Source of the DNA: Augochlora pura
Taxonomy: Eukaryota; Arthropoda; Insecta; Hymenoptera; Halictidae
Length of the DNA stretch: 64,000 nt
NCBI RefSeq assembly: GCF_028453695.1
Contig: NC_135778.1
Span: 28,943,214 to 29,007,213 of the forward strand
Reading direction: 5' to 3'
Below the pieces are notes generated by a model. It searched no databases. It saw nothing but the letters and a program-made list of their open reading frames with translations, and had not been told where the DNA came from. Both the position numbers and the translations under genes were made by a program. Position 1 is the stretch's first letter, and every line of letters starts with the position of its first letter. Positions 1 to 12,034 of the stretch are shown in pieces.

Positions 1-1186
1 CCATTACCGCTCGAAGTATTTATATCGCACTTAAGCAATCGAAACGAATGGAACGGAACCGAGACGACGTCCGCCGGTTAGAATTCCACGGACGGGGGCC
101 ATAATTTCGCGCATGCAGCATAAATTTGGGTCCGCGCCGGTATCCCGCGCGCGCGCGCGCGCGCGCAGGGGACGCGCACCATGTCCTGGCTGACTTGCTA
201 TAGCAAAGTCCGCTGCATCGATAAAAGTATCCGCGGATCGGCGAAGTTGCTTTTATTGCGGCGACGTTATTTTTCTATTGCTATTGAAATAGGTACTCAA
301 CGAAAGATGCTGATGCCGCTGCAATGCGGCAGCGAACGATAAAAATCTCTGGAGTTGCTTTTACCGGAATAATGGCGGACGTACGGTTTTTACGCGATAC
401 CCGGCAAACGGACGATTATGTAAGGCAGTTCGTTCCGAAGTTTTTCGTTACCGTTCCCCGATACCTGCTATTAACGCTAGACATGTTACCGCCGTTCCGT
501 GAAATTGTTGCGCCAATGGCGCGGACTGCTACAAACATAATCAGATTCTGGACAATGGGATATCGCTACGATCCCGCGATTCCATTCGACGCTCCATGTA
601 CCTGAAATATACTCGTACGGGCACCGCGCCATTGCGTCGAGTGCCATTAGGTCCGGTCGTAAATAAATTCCGATTTGTTATCGGACATTTCTATCGTTTC
701 TGTTTTTCGTTTTTATTCACGTATTTTCGACCCTTCTTTATTATTTTATTTATTTCGAACACTTGTCTCTGTTTATCCACTCTGTAAAGAGTATTTTATA
801 TCCGTGAAATGCACTTTTAAAACGGAGTTACCATAAACCGGAATGATTATTTTAGATTTCCAGTTGAAATAGCTGCGGCTGCAGAGGATTAATATTTTAT
901 GTTTCTAAGAGTTATTATTACGCTGTCGTGGCTTCGCTGATATTAAAATAATATGCAATAACGTGGAAATGTAAATATTAAAACAGCTGGCATGTTTTGG
1001 GGAAATGGAACTGGGTCTCTTTTAATATTTATTTACACGATAATGTGATGTTGAAAATATTGCATCGAGCTTTCAGCAGAGATTGTTTAAAAGTAATAAC
1101 GTCCGCGATCTTTTAAGGCGTACTGTAAATTTTCTTGACCGCGTGGGCGTTGCTACAAATAAAAAACGCCCCTGGCTATCTATATC
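1..1186. other. Unique non-coding DNA
   Basis: The first 600 bases are CpG-rich and the rest is AT-rich. Short ORFs at 324-605 and 596-787 overlap, have no recognisable domain and are probably chance. I see no repeat apart from the CG tract at 145-166. Confidence 0.6.
145..166. repeat. (CG)n dinucleotide tract
   Basis: About 22 bases of uninterrupted alternating C and G. Alternating CG is the classic Z-DNA-prone sequence, and such tracts are rare in animal genomes that methylate CpG heavily. Confidence 0.95.
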
Positions 1187-1200
1187 TTTCTCTCCCTCCG

Positions 1201-1234
<34 letters not shown>

Positions 1235-1265
1235 CCTCTCTCTCTCTCCATCTGGCTCTATCTCT
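1187..1265. repeat. (TC)n microsatellite
   Basis: Imperfect TC dinucleotide run interrupted by TTTC and CCC. It generates spurious Ser/Leu-rich ORFs on the plus strand and Arg/Glu-rich ones on the minus strand. Confidence 0.95.
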
Positions 1266-1879
1266 CCGTTTCCGGGCGAAATATCGCATCAGCGAGTTAT
1301 CGGTAACTGGAACTCGCAGGCTGGACAATCTGTCCGCTATTAAACCCGTCGACCTTCGATTTGGCCGCAAGCGGTTTCCGCATACGGTGCGCGACAGCGG
1401 ATTCTTTCGCCTCTGCCATTCGAATAATTTTGCGGACGCGCGATGACGAATGTGCAGGCTTGGGACCGACGTCGAGCAAATAGAATCGGCGTCACGAAAT
1501 TAATTACTTTTTTCCTCCTCCTCCTCCCCTCCCCCTCTCGCTCCCTGCCACCGACATTTTCCAGCTGACTTTCGTCCCAACCCTCCCCCCCCCCTCCCCC
1601 CGCTGGCCTTCGCCGATGTTTACTCTCGATTACAGTCTCGCCTCTTCTTTGACGTCGCTCCTCGCCCACGCTTTCGAAGCCCCTCGACCGTAAACACGGC
1701 CGTGCCGCGACCATCCGCCACCTTGTGAACCTTGTCGATTGTCTTATCGATGTACACGGTCTGTCGAGAATCGATTCGCGGTGTCGCGGAATTTTTTTTT
1801 TGCAATTTTTATACGCCCGGTTTTCCAGCACGGTGTTCAATGTTCGCGCGGTCGCCGACGCGTCGAGATCGATCGCTTT
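1266..1879. other. Unique DNA with a pyrimidine tract
   Basis: A CpG-rich stretch containing a polypyrimidine region at 1508-1602 (CTC and CCT units, then runs of C). The 166-codon minus-strand ORF at 1340-1840 exists mainly because of this tract (Gly/Arg-rich) and has no family signature. Confidence 0.6.
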
Positions 1880-2345
1880 CGCTGGTCGATGTCGGCCATT
1901 TTGTCGAGATTACACGATTTTATAATGAAGCGCGGGGATAATTAGGGGATGTTTAAGTCATCGCTTTGACCAGTTTGTGTTCGTTCGAGAGATACAGTTT
2001 ATTTAATATTATGGCGAATGTTCCGAGCACGTGTTCTCCGAGTAGAGGCACGTTCGAGTGAATTATTGGCTTTCTTGGTGGATGTCGGCGATTTTGTTGG
2101 AAATCAACTATTTCTTAACAAAGTATAGAGATAATTAGGAGCAGTTTAAGTCATCACTTCAGCGATCCCAAGTAGATTTATAAAATACAAGCCTCCAAAG
2201 TTCGCAATTCTTCGATAATATATCAAAACAGTGTTTTCACATATGAGCTGTCACTAATAAATTTTTATCTCGAGAACCGCAAGTCCGATCGACGCGATTC
2301 TTTTTTTATTTTAAACTAGACAATCTCACGTATCGCGTCCTATTT
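1880..2345 (+). repeat. Repeat family A, two diverged units
   Basis: Two copies of the family A core, around 1934-1968 and 2101-2160 (AATTAGG then GTTTAAGTCATC). Each is preceded by a block like GATGTCGGCNATTTTGT. The second is followed by TTTTTATCTCGAGAACCG, which also follows other family A copies. No coding capacity is evident. Confidence 0.8.
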
Positions 2346-3441
2346 TTTACACTCCAAAATTACGTCACCAATACCATAACGTTAATTTATTAGTATCCCA
2401 TGCCGCGCCCTTGCAATGTCCAGACACACGGTCACGCTCGTCCGTACGTTTCCACAAGGCAGTGCCGACGGAAAAATCTACGAAAATTCGTGAAAGTGTG
2501 TCAGAGTGGTCGCAACACGCCGGACAAAGTTGCAGAATTTTCGCAAGCTGCCAACATACGGTGAGCGCCGCAGTCGAAAGTGCAACGGGCAAATGCGGAA
2601 CGTCGGCTACCATCACCGGACGAAACCAGAAACAAAAGCCGGCATCAAAAATTTCGAAATTGGTGTCAGGTTATCGTTGGCAACACCCCCGGTACATATC
2701 AATGGAAAGTCGGCGATCGAGCACCACGGACACACACGCGGCGTCGGTGTTTCCACGGCGCGGCAGACACAAGCTGCGCCAACCCAGAGAGTAGAAGTTA
2801 CTGGCGTGCTACATGCATATAAATCGCTGCGATCACTGAATCGTTGAAATTCGTAACGATCCTTCCTTCCTCTTTTTTCTGTCCCGCTCTCATTTCCCTC
2901 CGTGTCTCCTTTGCTTTTCAAAGCGAATTCCTGTCACGAGTGCTGCACGAAATAGAATTGTTGAAGCAGCGATAATGTGAATGGAGGTGAGCGCAGCGAG
3001 GGAGTCGGAGAGACAGAGGGAGAAAGAGAGAGAGAGAGAGCGAGAACAGGGAAATGGAAACGGGGACGAATATTCTAACCGATCAGAGCTAACTGTTACT
3101 TCGACTAAACACTGCAGACATTTGACCTGCAAGCCAGAAATACAGGCGTTTAATTAACTACCGCCCTAATTGCATTCTGAGATCCTTTCGGTAATTTCCG
3201 ATATTTCGGGAAATTTTCGAAAACACCCTGACCTTAATTCGATTATTTTGAAAACGGTGCATTATAGATCGAACTTTATATTTTAGTCTGAAAATGACTC
3301 GCTGGAATTCGGTGACTAGTTTATCAGATACAAATTTGTTAAAGTTGTTATGTACCAATTAAGATTACCAAACAGTATCTCATATTCGGTTTCAACATTC
3401 TTGCAATTTACGTGAAATAGAAATGTTCTCACTGAATTGCA
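2346..3441. other. Unique non-coding DNA with a GA tract
   Basis: Moderate-GC segment. Three overlapping plus-strand ORFs (2411-2794, 2506-2847, 2580-2822) and one minus-strand ORF occupy the same bases, which argues against real coding; none has a domain I recognise. A purine tract, mostly GA, lies at 3001-3051. 3140-3440 is AT-rich. Confidence 0.55.
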
Positions 3442-3633
3442 TTAACACGTTGAGCGCCACGTCAGCCACACATGGCTGACACTAATTTCTGACCAATTTT
3501 AAAAATTCATTTTATTGCATTATATTTGAACAAACTGAATTTGACTAGAATTTTCTAGCTTCGCTTTAATTAATTAAATTTCTTTAACGACGTGGATATT
3601 TTAGTGGCCGATTGTCGGCGCTCAACGTGTTAA
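3442..3633. mobile_element. piggyBac-type MITE with TTAA target duplication
   Basis: The element body is 3446-3629 (184 bp). It begins CACGTTGAGCGCC and ends GGCGCTCAACGTG, a near-perfect 13-base terminal inverted repeat. It is flanked on both sides by TTAA (3442-3445 and 3630-3633), the target site typical of piggyBac transposons. The AT-rich interior has no ORF, so it is non-autonomous. A relative with matching ends lies at 52884-53212. Confidence 0.85.
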
Positions 3634-4208
3634 ATAGAAGCTAAATCGGAACATATATTCCCTCTGTAAATAATTCCAATATCTACTAATTAAATGGAAA
3701 TATATTTCTTTCGTTAAATAACTCCAATAAACTGAGAAATGTTCTCATATCTTATACCTATTATTATCTTTAATCGTTCATCTTTATTTTCTTATTAAAA
3801 TTATTTCTAGATAAACATTTGTCCGTCACGATATTTACTCGATATCGTCGAACAAGATTTGTTCGTCGTCGGAACAAAATGCCGGCCAGGTTCCACCGCC
3901 ATTATAATAATTGCTCGCATGGTAATTGGAATTGCGGCGGGTCCACGGGTGTGTGGAATTTCTAGCAAAAACTTAGCCGTCGCGTAGGGAGGAGGGGGAA
4001 GGGAGGGGTGGATGGGGTGGTCGGTTCTAGTATCTTGATTTCGCCTCGTGTTTCCGAACACGGTCCATTTACCGTTTCCGTTTCGAACGAATAAAAAACG
4101 AATAAACTACTTGGCAAGAAGACGTCCTGCCCGGGAAAGACTTCCGCGGGAGAGAGAACCCGGGGAAAAATACGATAGCAGACGAATTGGATAACAGAAA
4201 GCGGCGAG

Positions 4209-4241
<33 letters not shown>

Positions 4242-4771
4242 GGAGGGGGGGGGGAGGGAAAAAAAAAGCGGAGACCGGTGGAACCCGGCGAAGGGAAGTT
4301 TTCGTGCGACGGGCGAAACTTATTCGTGAATGGGCGGACGTTTTGTAGAAGAAACGGATTATGCTATAGAAAATTACTGCGGGGACTTTGTTCCCGGCCC
4401 CGTGGCTTGTTCCCCGGCAACGACTTCAACGATGTAAACACGTTGTTTCATTGTTCTTAACGTTTGAGTTCGTTAAAGTTGTGTTTCTTGTTCCGCGAGA
4501 GCCCTCCTGCCTGCGCGCGCGCGCGAGCTCTCCTCCGCCACCAGACTCGCCGAGACTTTTGTTTATAATTTTTTAATAAAACGACGCCCCGGCCACCGAC
4601 ACCGGAAAATTTGTTTCCGATCCGGCGAACCCTCCGGATTCGAATGGGAAAAGTTCCATCTGGATATCGCAAATAGTTCTCGAGATAAAAATTCCGCGGC
4701 GTTGTCTTCGCCGGGATTGTTCCCCTCGGCGTTCGACAGAAAGCTGGATGTTTAACGATTTGTAATTCGTT
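3634..4771. other. Unique non-coding DNA
   Basis: AT-rich to 3830, then CpG-rich. Contains a GA/G/A purine tract at 4206-4267 and a short alternating GC run at 4513-4526. ORFs are short, overlapping and unrecognised. Confidence 0.6.
4206..4267. repeat. Purine tract (GA)n-(G)n-(A)n
   Basis: GA dinucleotides grade into a G-rich run and then poly-A, all purine on the plus strand for about 60 bases. Confidence 0.9.
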
Positions 4772-5070
4772 GGAGAATTTCATATCGTCGAGCCGATGAA
4801 TGAAACTCCCCCTAATTATCCTTAAACTTTGTTGTAAAATCGTTGGTTATCGACAAAATGGCCGACGACCATTGAGAAAAGCAATAATTCGCTTAAGAGT
4901 GCTATTATTCGAAAATACGTGGTTTGGAGTATCTTTTTATTAACTTCGGCGAACTATATCTCTTAAAAAACTTCGAAATCGTCGAACCGATGACTTAAAC
5001 CCCCTGTAATCATCCTTATGCTTCAATATAAAATTATTCATTTTTATCGGGAGGTCCGACATCAAAATGG
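4772..5070 (-). repeat. Repeat family A, two units, minus strand
   Basis: Read on the minus strand the segment contains GGATAATTAGGGGGAGTTT and, in the neighbouring unit, GTTTAAGTCATCGG, plus the block GTCGGCCATTTTGTCGAT seen in the copy near 1890. The opposite orientation shows that family A was dispersed and not only tandemly copied. Confidence 0.75.
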
Positions 5071-7329
5071 AACAATCGATTTATTGATAATAATACATGA
5101 TGTGATAATTCGCGTAAAATGGAACGAACGATGATAGGATAGCGACGAATGATTGTGGTAACGAATTTTTGGGCAACGGAGAGGGATAGTCAAAAGTGGC
5201 AGCTGATAATCAAAAGTGACGGCTAAATATCTTAATTGGTCCGCTGAATAAATAAATCACCGAATAAATAGCTCCGAACGACGCGGAGTCGCCGAAGCCG
5301 GAGGTTCGCAGGGATCCTCGAGATGATCCCATAATTCTTAATAGTGTTTGCGCGGCAGGGCTTGTTAACGCATGTCTCTGGTCACGCTCCATCATCCCGC
5401 AAGGATACAGGCGCCATCCCCCACGCTAATTATCACGTACGTCCGGATCGTTGGCTCACTAATGCACATTACCGAGCAAACAAAGTAGGGAAGTCGAGCG
5501 TGCGATGACGACGAGTTCATCGCCGCTGCCAAGGCTATGCAAGCTAATCAAGACAAGCGTCTGGGACCTAAGGTACCGACCGAGAACCCACCGAGAGGGT
5601 TAGAACGTGTCCAATCGACCCACAACCCCCCGCAATCCATGATAAATGCAACAGTTCCGTATCTAAACCCTGTCGATTCCGCCCACGAACCGATATTTTC
5701 CTGTTCGCGTCGAGTGACCTAAAATTCCGATAAAATTGCATAAAATAGAGCTGAACCGCATCTATCGTATGCATTTCGAGCCATTCGGCCATCTTAAATA
5801 GTCCTCGAGAAATACGATCGTAAAGTCGAGGCCTCGTTCGTTCCGGTTTACCGCGGGGTTGTTTCCGAAAACGATTTTTCCCGGGGCCGGTGACCGACCG
5901 AAAAATCTGAAGGAAATCCCTTCGCATAAAGTGGAAGCGCGGCTATTAAATGCAATTTAGCTCATTCGAATTCTCGAAGCAGTCGCCGAGAAAAGCGGCT
6001 CTAAAGTTAGGGGTAGTTACGGCGACGTTTCAGGTCGCGCTTTAAAAGGGTAAAGGTCCTGTAAAAAAAAAGAAAAGACGGCGGAGCGCCGCTGCCTCCG
6101 GCGCGTCTATGGAATTTCGAAAGTTCCGCGGGGGTTATCTTCCTCGGATCTGGGTTATCCGGTAGTACGCCCTCCCCGCGGTATTTAAATGAGGGTCACG
6201 GATGCGGGGAACGTCGTTTCGGGAATCTCGAATCGGTCAGACAGTGGCGCAAAGTTATGCAATGAACTTTTCGAATACGAAAGTCGAAATCACTGTCCAG
6301 GGACTCTTTCGATTGGTGCCCCGCGCGGAAGTGCCACGGTCATACGCGACCTCCGAGTTTGAATACGAAACTTCTCTTTCCCCGCGACCGTATCTTATTT
6401 TCGAACGGACACCGCGCAATGTATTTCTCGGGAATATCAAGCGAGCGTGAAACCAAACCCCCCCCCCCCCCCCCCCCCACCCCTCCCCTCCTTCGAACGA
6501 AAACAACGCGAGTGTAAACAACCACCGACGCGTCTTGCGACATCTTTTTCAATGTGTTTACTAAATGAGATAAAATTACTTGACTTGACCTTCCTTTTTA
6601 CCTCGAGGATATTTACTAAAATATAAATTACTCGTATTACTGCACCTAAAAGTCTTCCTAAAGTCTTTTCAGAATTTTCGGAATATATAATCATTTTTAT
6701 TTGGATAACTTTGTACAGATAATATTTCAATAAAATGTTCTCATAAAGAGTAACACGAGAGTTATATATTATATGCTGAAATGAAATTTCTGCCGCGACC
6801 AAAATGAAATCAAAAAGAATTCGTAGAAACGGGATTAATAATAAGTGATGTCTGAGCTTAGAATATAATTTTCAATGCACCCGGTTCGGATAATGGAGCA
6901 CTCTGAATGCCATACCGGAGAATGGAGGCTCTCCCCGGCAAGGCATAATTAAAAATGGAAATAAATCTAGCGTGAGAAAAGAAGAAGCTACGAAGACCGT
7001 GCTTGAATCTTCGCGACTTTTGTAATTAATTTTAAATTGCTGCGCGGAGTCTGTACAAAGGGACATTTCCTAGTGGAAAATAGAATAAAGCTTGTCAGCA
7101 GAGAGGCGCGGGGGTGGGGTTCGCCGAAACGCCGTCGGCCATTTTAAAGTGGCTCGGGCATTTGATGCGCGTCTCGCGATTCAATTTAATTGGAATACGC
7201 AAGTAAGTGACTGCTCCGCCGACATATTCCCGAATAATCAGCAAAGAGCTCTATACAAGATAGGCAACTTGGAAATGCGATGGTAATTGTGTACACAACC
7301 CGACGGGGTCTTTGTTAATAATTAAATCG
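5071..7329. other. Unique non-coding DNA
   Basis: Mixed composition: CpG-rich at 5280-6450 and AT-rich at 6540-7080. ORFs at 5568-5927 (minus), 6202-6450 (plus) and 6437-6802 (minus) lack motifs; the last runs through the poly-C tract. No transposon ends were seen. Confidence 0.6.
6458..6478. repeat. Poly-C run, 21 bases
   Basis: Uninterrupted C run followed by C-rich sequence to about 6492. It is one of eleven C or G homopolymers of at least 12 bases in the window. Confidence 0.95.
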
Positions 7330-7930
7330 GGTCGTTTTATTAGCATCGCTGGAATTCTTTCATATTTTAGACACGTCCTCGGTTGACGTATTTTCACGGA
7401 CGCCATATTGCGATTTTGGAATTTTAAACATTGCTCCTTTTTACAAGAAAGAATGGCGAATTTGTTGGTAAAAGTTGTATCTCGATAACTGTTCCCTTTA
7501 TATGTTAAAAAAATTCGCAAATATCAAGTAATACGACAAAGTTTGTCTCGCGATGAATTTGGAGGATTATGGTACGGTCTTCGTTGTAGAATTGTCACGG
7601 ACGCCATTTTGCGATTTTGAAATTTTTAAAGTTACTTACTTTTACAGAAAAGAATGACGAATTTTTTAGTGAAAGTCGTATCTCGATATCTCTTCTCTTT
7701 GTATATTAAAAAAGTTCACAAAGATTAAGTAATACGATACAATTTGTCTCATGATAAATTTCAGAATTTGGTATAGTCTTCATCATAAATTTTTACGGAC
7801 TCCATTTTGGAATTTTCGAATTGTTAAAATCACTTCTTTATAGAGGAAAGAATGACGAATCCGACAGCGAAAGTCTTCCGCGAATATCTCTTCTCTGTAC
7901 ATGTTAAAAAGTATTCGCGAAAGCCACCGT
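7330..7930. repeat. Local tandem array, 3 units of about 200 bp
   Basis: The anchor GGAC(G/T)CCAT(A/T)TTG occurs at 7398, 7599 and 7797, giving periods of 201 and 198. Units also share AAGAATG(A/G)CGAAT, a TATCTCGATA-like block and a terminal TGTTAAAAA-like block. No ORF is conserved between units. Confidence 0.9.
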
Positions 7931-8454
7931 TCGGGCTTTAGGAAAATCATGGAGCTAATTGTTAAATAAACGAAAACGGTAGGAAACTCGGGCGGAGTAA
8001 GAAGATAAAGAGAAAGCCAAAGGGCGAAGGATTTATTTAAAAATATTATGTCGGTGCTGACGGTAGGGCAGGAGGGGTCAGGGAAATCGGATCAATTCGA
8101 AAATCCGGATGCGCCTCGGAAACGAGAAACTCGGATAAAGAGAAAGACAACGACAGGGCAATTAAGTCTTATCGTCTGCCGCGCACAGTGTTCGCCGTTA
8201 TCATTTACGCGGCTTACATGCTTCCCCCCTTCTAATCCCGTCGCTGGCACAACCCTTCTTTGTTCTGAGCCTTCAAATAATTATCGGTCATAACTCATGC
8301 CGTCTGGAATGAAACAGAAATCGGGGGAAAAAGAGATCTTCGCCTCGAGATACCACCACCACCCCCACCCCCCATTCCGAGACACCGCGACGCTTCCAAC
8401 AATCGTCGGGACAACCATAAACGTTCCACAAAACAATCATTGAAAAGCCACGGA
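7931..8454. other. Unique non-coding DNA
   Basis: A GA/AAG-rich left part (7990-8160) and an ACC/C-rich patch at 8350-8372. The plus-strand ORF at 8048-8293 has no recognisable domain. Confidence 0.55.
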
Positions 8455-9100
8455 CGTCCTCGTTTGTTCCATTTGGAAATTAACTATAGAAACGTGGAAA
8501 CGTTTTTACCTTGAAATTATTTTTACTGTAGAAACGAAAATATTTCTGTGTTAAAAATGTATTAGGTTGCACGTTAATATTGACTGTAGAAATAGTTGAT
8601 GTATTTCCTAATATTTATATAATTAATATCATAATGTATAATACCTATTGCCAAGAACGCGATCGTTCGTTTTATTTAGAAATTAATTATAGCTGTATAG
8701 TAAAACCGAACGTGAAACATATTTACCTTGAAATTATTTTTACTATGAAGATAAAAATATTTCTGTGTTAAAAATAAATAAAATTGCATGTTAAAATTGA
8801 CTGTAAAAATAGTTGCTATTAAAAATATCATATCCACATTAAAATTAATTTCTCAATAGAAATATCTTTACTTCTTATTATTTATACATTTAATATTATA
8901 CAATATACAACATTATATAATAACATTTATACTTCTTAATATTATATACTATACAATATTATACATTAATATTTACACTTCCTAATATTTCACACACATA
9001 TAAATATCAAGAAGTAAAAATGCTTCTCTTTAGAAATTAATTTTAACATAAATCCGAAAATACCTTGAATTAAAAATGAAATCCAGTTGCACGTTAATAT
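8455..9100. repeat. AT-rich local array, about 217-bp unit plus partial copy
   Basis: The motif ACCTTGAAATTATTTTTACT is at 8508 and 8725 (period 217), and a degenerate third copy is near 9062. Units share GGAAATTAA(C/T)TATA and AATATTTCTGTGTTAAAAAT. An AT-rich ATTATACAATAT patch at 8880-9000 interrupts the array. Confidence 0.85.
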
Positions 9101-9604
9101 ACAACATGAAAATATATTAACATCGAAATTACAGTTGCCCAATAAAACTGGAAATAATCCAAAGCGCGACTGTATTAAATCTAAAACAGTGGCACGGTTC
9201 GCAGTAGGAAGTATTTTGGCAGGGGCTGGCGGATCGAACAAAAGGCGGGCCGCTTTGATAACAAATAAATATTGCTCGGGCATTCCGTCGAATAATTTGA
9301 AGGCACGCGCGCAGGTATGCGCCGAGATATTATTTACCAGTGAAATAAAACTTTATGAATTTTCGATTTGGCGCTGCTGCTCTCCGGAGCTGGGAAGCGT
9401 GGAACCGTGAAGCATGCACAAATTGGACCGCGCGCGGCAGGTGCGTGTCGATGAACACTCTTTTTTCTCGCACTATTTTTTCTAGCGCCAAGTATTTGTT
9501 GTGCTGTCGCCGCGGGGAATTTAATAACGATTTTGAATAATACATTTTCGAGACCGTGGCACGACGGGCCTCCCTTTGCACCGAGTCGCAGAAATAATCA
9601 ATCC
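9101..9604. other. Unique non-coding DNA
   Basis: CpG-richer segment. Overlapping ORFs on both strands (9087-9410 plus, 9330-9581 minus) have no known domain. No repeat was recognised. Confidence 0.5.
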
Positions 9605-10335
9605 GCGAGGCGAAGGGATTCGACGGCGCGTTCTGCTATTATTCGTTGCTAAAAAGATGCCAGAGAGCGTTGTTAACATCCCAAAAGTATGATAAACTCG
9701 TTTTTTTTATTAGAAAAAATCAAGCCCCCTTGTTAGTCCCCAAATTTCAAGAAACGAGGGACTCGGGACTGGCCGATTGCAAGTAAACAGCGCCATTCGA
9801 CCCTCTTCACCGTCTCGTTGATTATACGCTCGGTTATGATAACTAAATATTATTTCCAATAATAAAATAAATATTTTTTAATTATCTTGAAGTGTTCTGG
9901 ATCCTGTGAATTTACAAATTGAAATTTTCTCGCTGCGATTTGTCTCATTTTTCCTTGACAGAATTATTCCAGCGCGACGCGAACGCGTGAGGCGAGGGGA
10001 TTGGACGACGCATCTTGCTATTATTCGTTGCTAAGAAGATGCCAGAGAGCTTTGTTAACGACCTAAAAGTATAGTAAGCTCGTTTTTCTTATTAGAAGAA
10101 ATCAAGCCCCCTGTTAGCCCCCAATTTTCAAGAAACGAGGGACTCGGCACTGGCCGATTGCAAGCAAACAGCGCCATTCGACTCTCTCCACCGGCTCGTT
10201 GATTGTCCGCTTTATTATAATAACTAAATATTATTTCCATTAATATAATAAATATTTTTTAATTATCTTGAAGTGCTCTGGATCCTGTGAATCTATAAAT
10301 TGAAATTTTCTCGCTTTTCGGAATTATTCTAACGC
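9605..10335. repeat. Tandem duplication of about 380 bp
   Basis: Copy 1 (about 9605-9976) and copy 2 (about 9987-10335) are offset by 381-382 bases. Both carry ATTATTCGTTGCTAA, GATGCCAGAGAGC, AAATCAAGCCCCC, AAACGAGGGACTCGG, GCGCCATTCGA and GGATCCTGTGAAT. By eye they differ at roughly one base in ten, so this is an old duplication. No coding potential is shared. Confidence 0.92.
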
Positions 10336-10799
10336 TTCCTTGGTTCCCGGAAGCTGTGCCATCTTTTCAGCAATGGACAGTTAACAGATCGCGTTGATTT
10401 ATTATTATTTATCCGCGGCGAATTTGTTTCACGTGATCCAACGAATAATCGTCGACGATTATTCTGGTTAATTTGTGTTGGTCCTGACGTAATGGGCAAC
10501 AAGTAGGCGTCGCGTAGTTATTATCGTTCGGCGGAAACGCGACGCGCGGGGCCGCGCCTCGCGCGATGTTAAAACGGATTTATTTGCGAAACAAAGCAAA
10601 ATAAATTTAATTGCTCTTTCGACCCTGTCAAATGCACTTCCGCACATTCTGACGATGAATCGTGCAGTCGCGGCCGTTGAGTGGCTTGTCAACCCCCTGA
10701 CGAATCGCGCGCCGGCATAAACAAAATTGTTCCGCGAACATAATCGCGGGCGGCCATCGAAAACCCCCCCGAGAGCAAAAATCGCTGACGTCCTTTTCG
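10336..10799. other. Unique non-coding DNA
   Basis: CpG-rich segment. The minus-strand ORF 10468-10821 (117 codons) is Arg-rich, overlaps CpG-dense sequence and has no motif I recognise. Confidence 0.5.
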
Positions 10800-11385
10800 G
10801 AATAATAACTGTACGCTTCAAAGAGTTCCGAACGAGCCGTGATCGTTTAACAGATTTTCATTCATTTTTTTTTTTCAAAGCGCGGGAGAAGGCAATGAAT
10901 TGCATAACGCTCGAGTGCAGCGGATCTGCGAGTCTTTATTCATGAAAAATATTTCAAAAAGAGTAACCGTAGCAACAGTGTACTATGTTGTAAATTATCT
11001 TTGACGAGTCCTGAATAGCTAAGGATTGTTTAACAAATTTTTATTAAATCTGGAAAACGTGAGGGAGAAGGTAATAAATTGCATAATGCATTGGCGCAAC
11101 GAAACAAAGTGTTCTTGATCAAGAAAAAGCCTGGGAAAAATCGCAGCGACAAAATTCGAATTTGTAAATTCACTTGTAGGGATCCTAAACAATCTGGGAT
11201 CGTTTAAAGATTGTTTATGAAATTTTAAGAACGTGCAATAATGCCATAAAATGCACAATGCACTAACAGTGCATCGAAGTGCATTTCTTTCTAAAAATAA
11301 AGAAGCTAAGTCATAAATCGCATCGACAAAATTCCAAATTGCATTCCAAAGGATCCCGAATAGTGCGAGAATATGTAACAACAAT
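10800..11385. repeat. Local tandem array, about 174-183 bp period
   Basis: A GGAT(C/T)GTTTAA-like anchor lies at about 10841, 11024 and 11198, with a degenerate fourth at about 11365. Each unit then has GA(G/A)AAGG(C/T)AAT(G/A)AATTGCATAA-like sequence and a late GATCCTGAATAG-like block. Confidence 0.85.
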
Positions 11386-12034
11386 GGCTGTCCAACAAAC
11401 ACCGTGAAATTATGGTTGTTTCGAAGCGTGCGGAGCGATCGGTAATCGAATGCAGAAAATCCGCGGGCAAACGAGAAATACGCGCGCGCCGTTAAAGAAT
11501 CTCGAGCGGACTGTCCGCCGTGCGCCTCATGTTTGTTAATGTCCGCGGCCCGGTTTGTTTCGCCGGGGTTTTGTCAAACCGGTTAACGAATAAACAATGC
11601 GCCGCCACAAAAGAAAATTCGCCGCTCGCGATCCTCGGGAAAAATTAGCCGAGCGGGCTATTTACATGAGCCGGAATTAAATGAAATTCTGCGGAACACC
11701 ACCGCGGGGCGAAGGGAATAAGAATGGCCACGCGTGCGCGGCGTTGTTTCGTTATTTTTTTTTCTTTTTGTTTTTTTTTTTTCAAAGCGTCGGACGGATC
11801 GGGGCTGGTTTTTTTCCTCCGCCGGGAGAGCCAGGGACGCTTTAGCGCAGCAACATTTATTGCCGTTAGGCTCGTACAACCGTGCACGGAACGCGCGTCA
11901 AACGCACGCGCAGACGCGAATTTAATTATTCTGCTTGTTCCGCGAATTTTGAACATTTTTATTTTCCACGTTTTCTCGCCGCCTTTTATTCCAAGTTCTA
12001 AAACACGTGTCCCGGTCAAGCGGCGGAACATCGG
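11386..12034. other. Unique CpG-rich non-coding DNA
   Basis: Dense in CGCG words. T-rich runs at 11752-11782 create K/R- or F-rich spurious ORFs on both strands (11645-12031 minus, 11724-12089 plus). No gene is supported. Confidence 0.55.
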
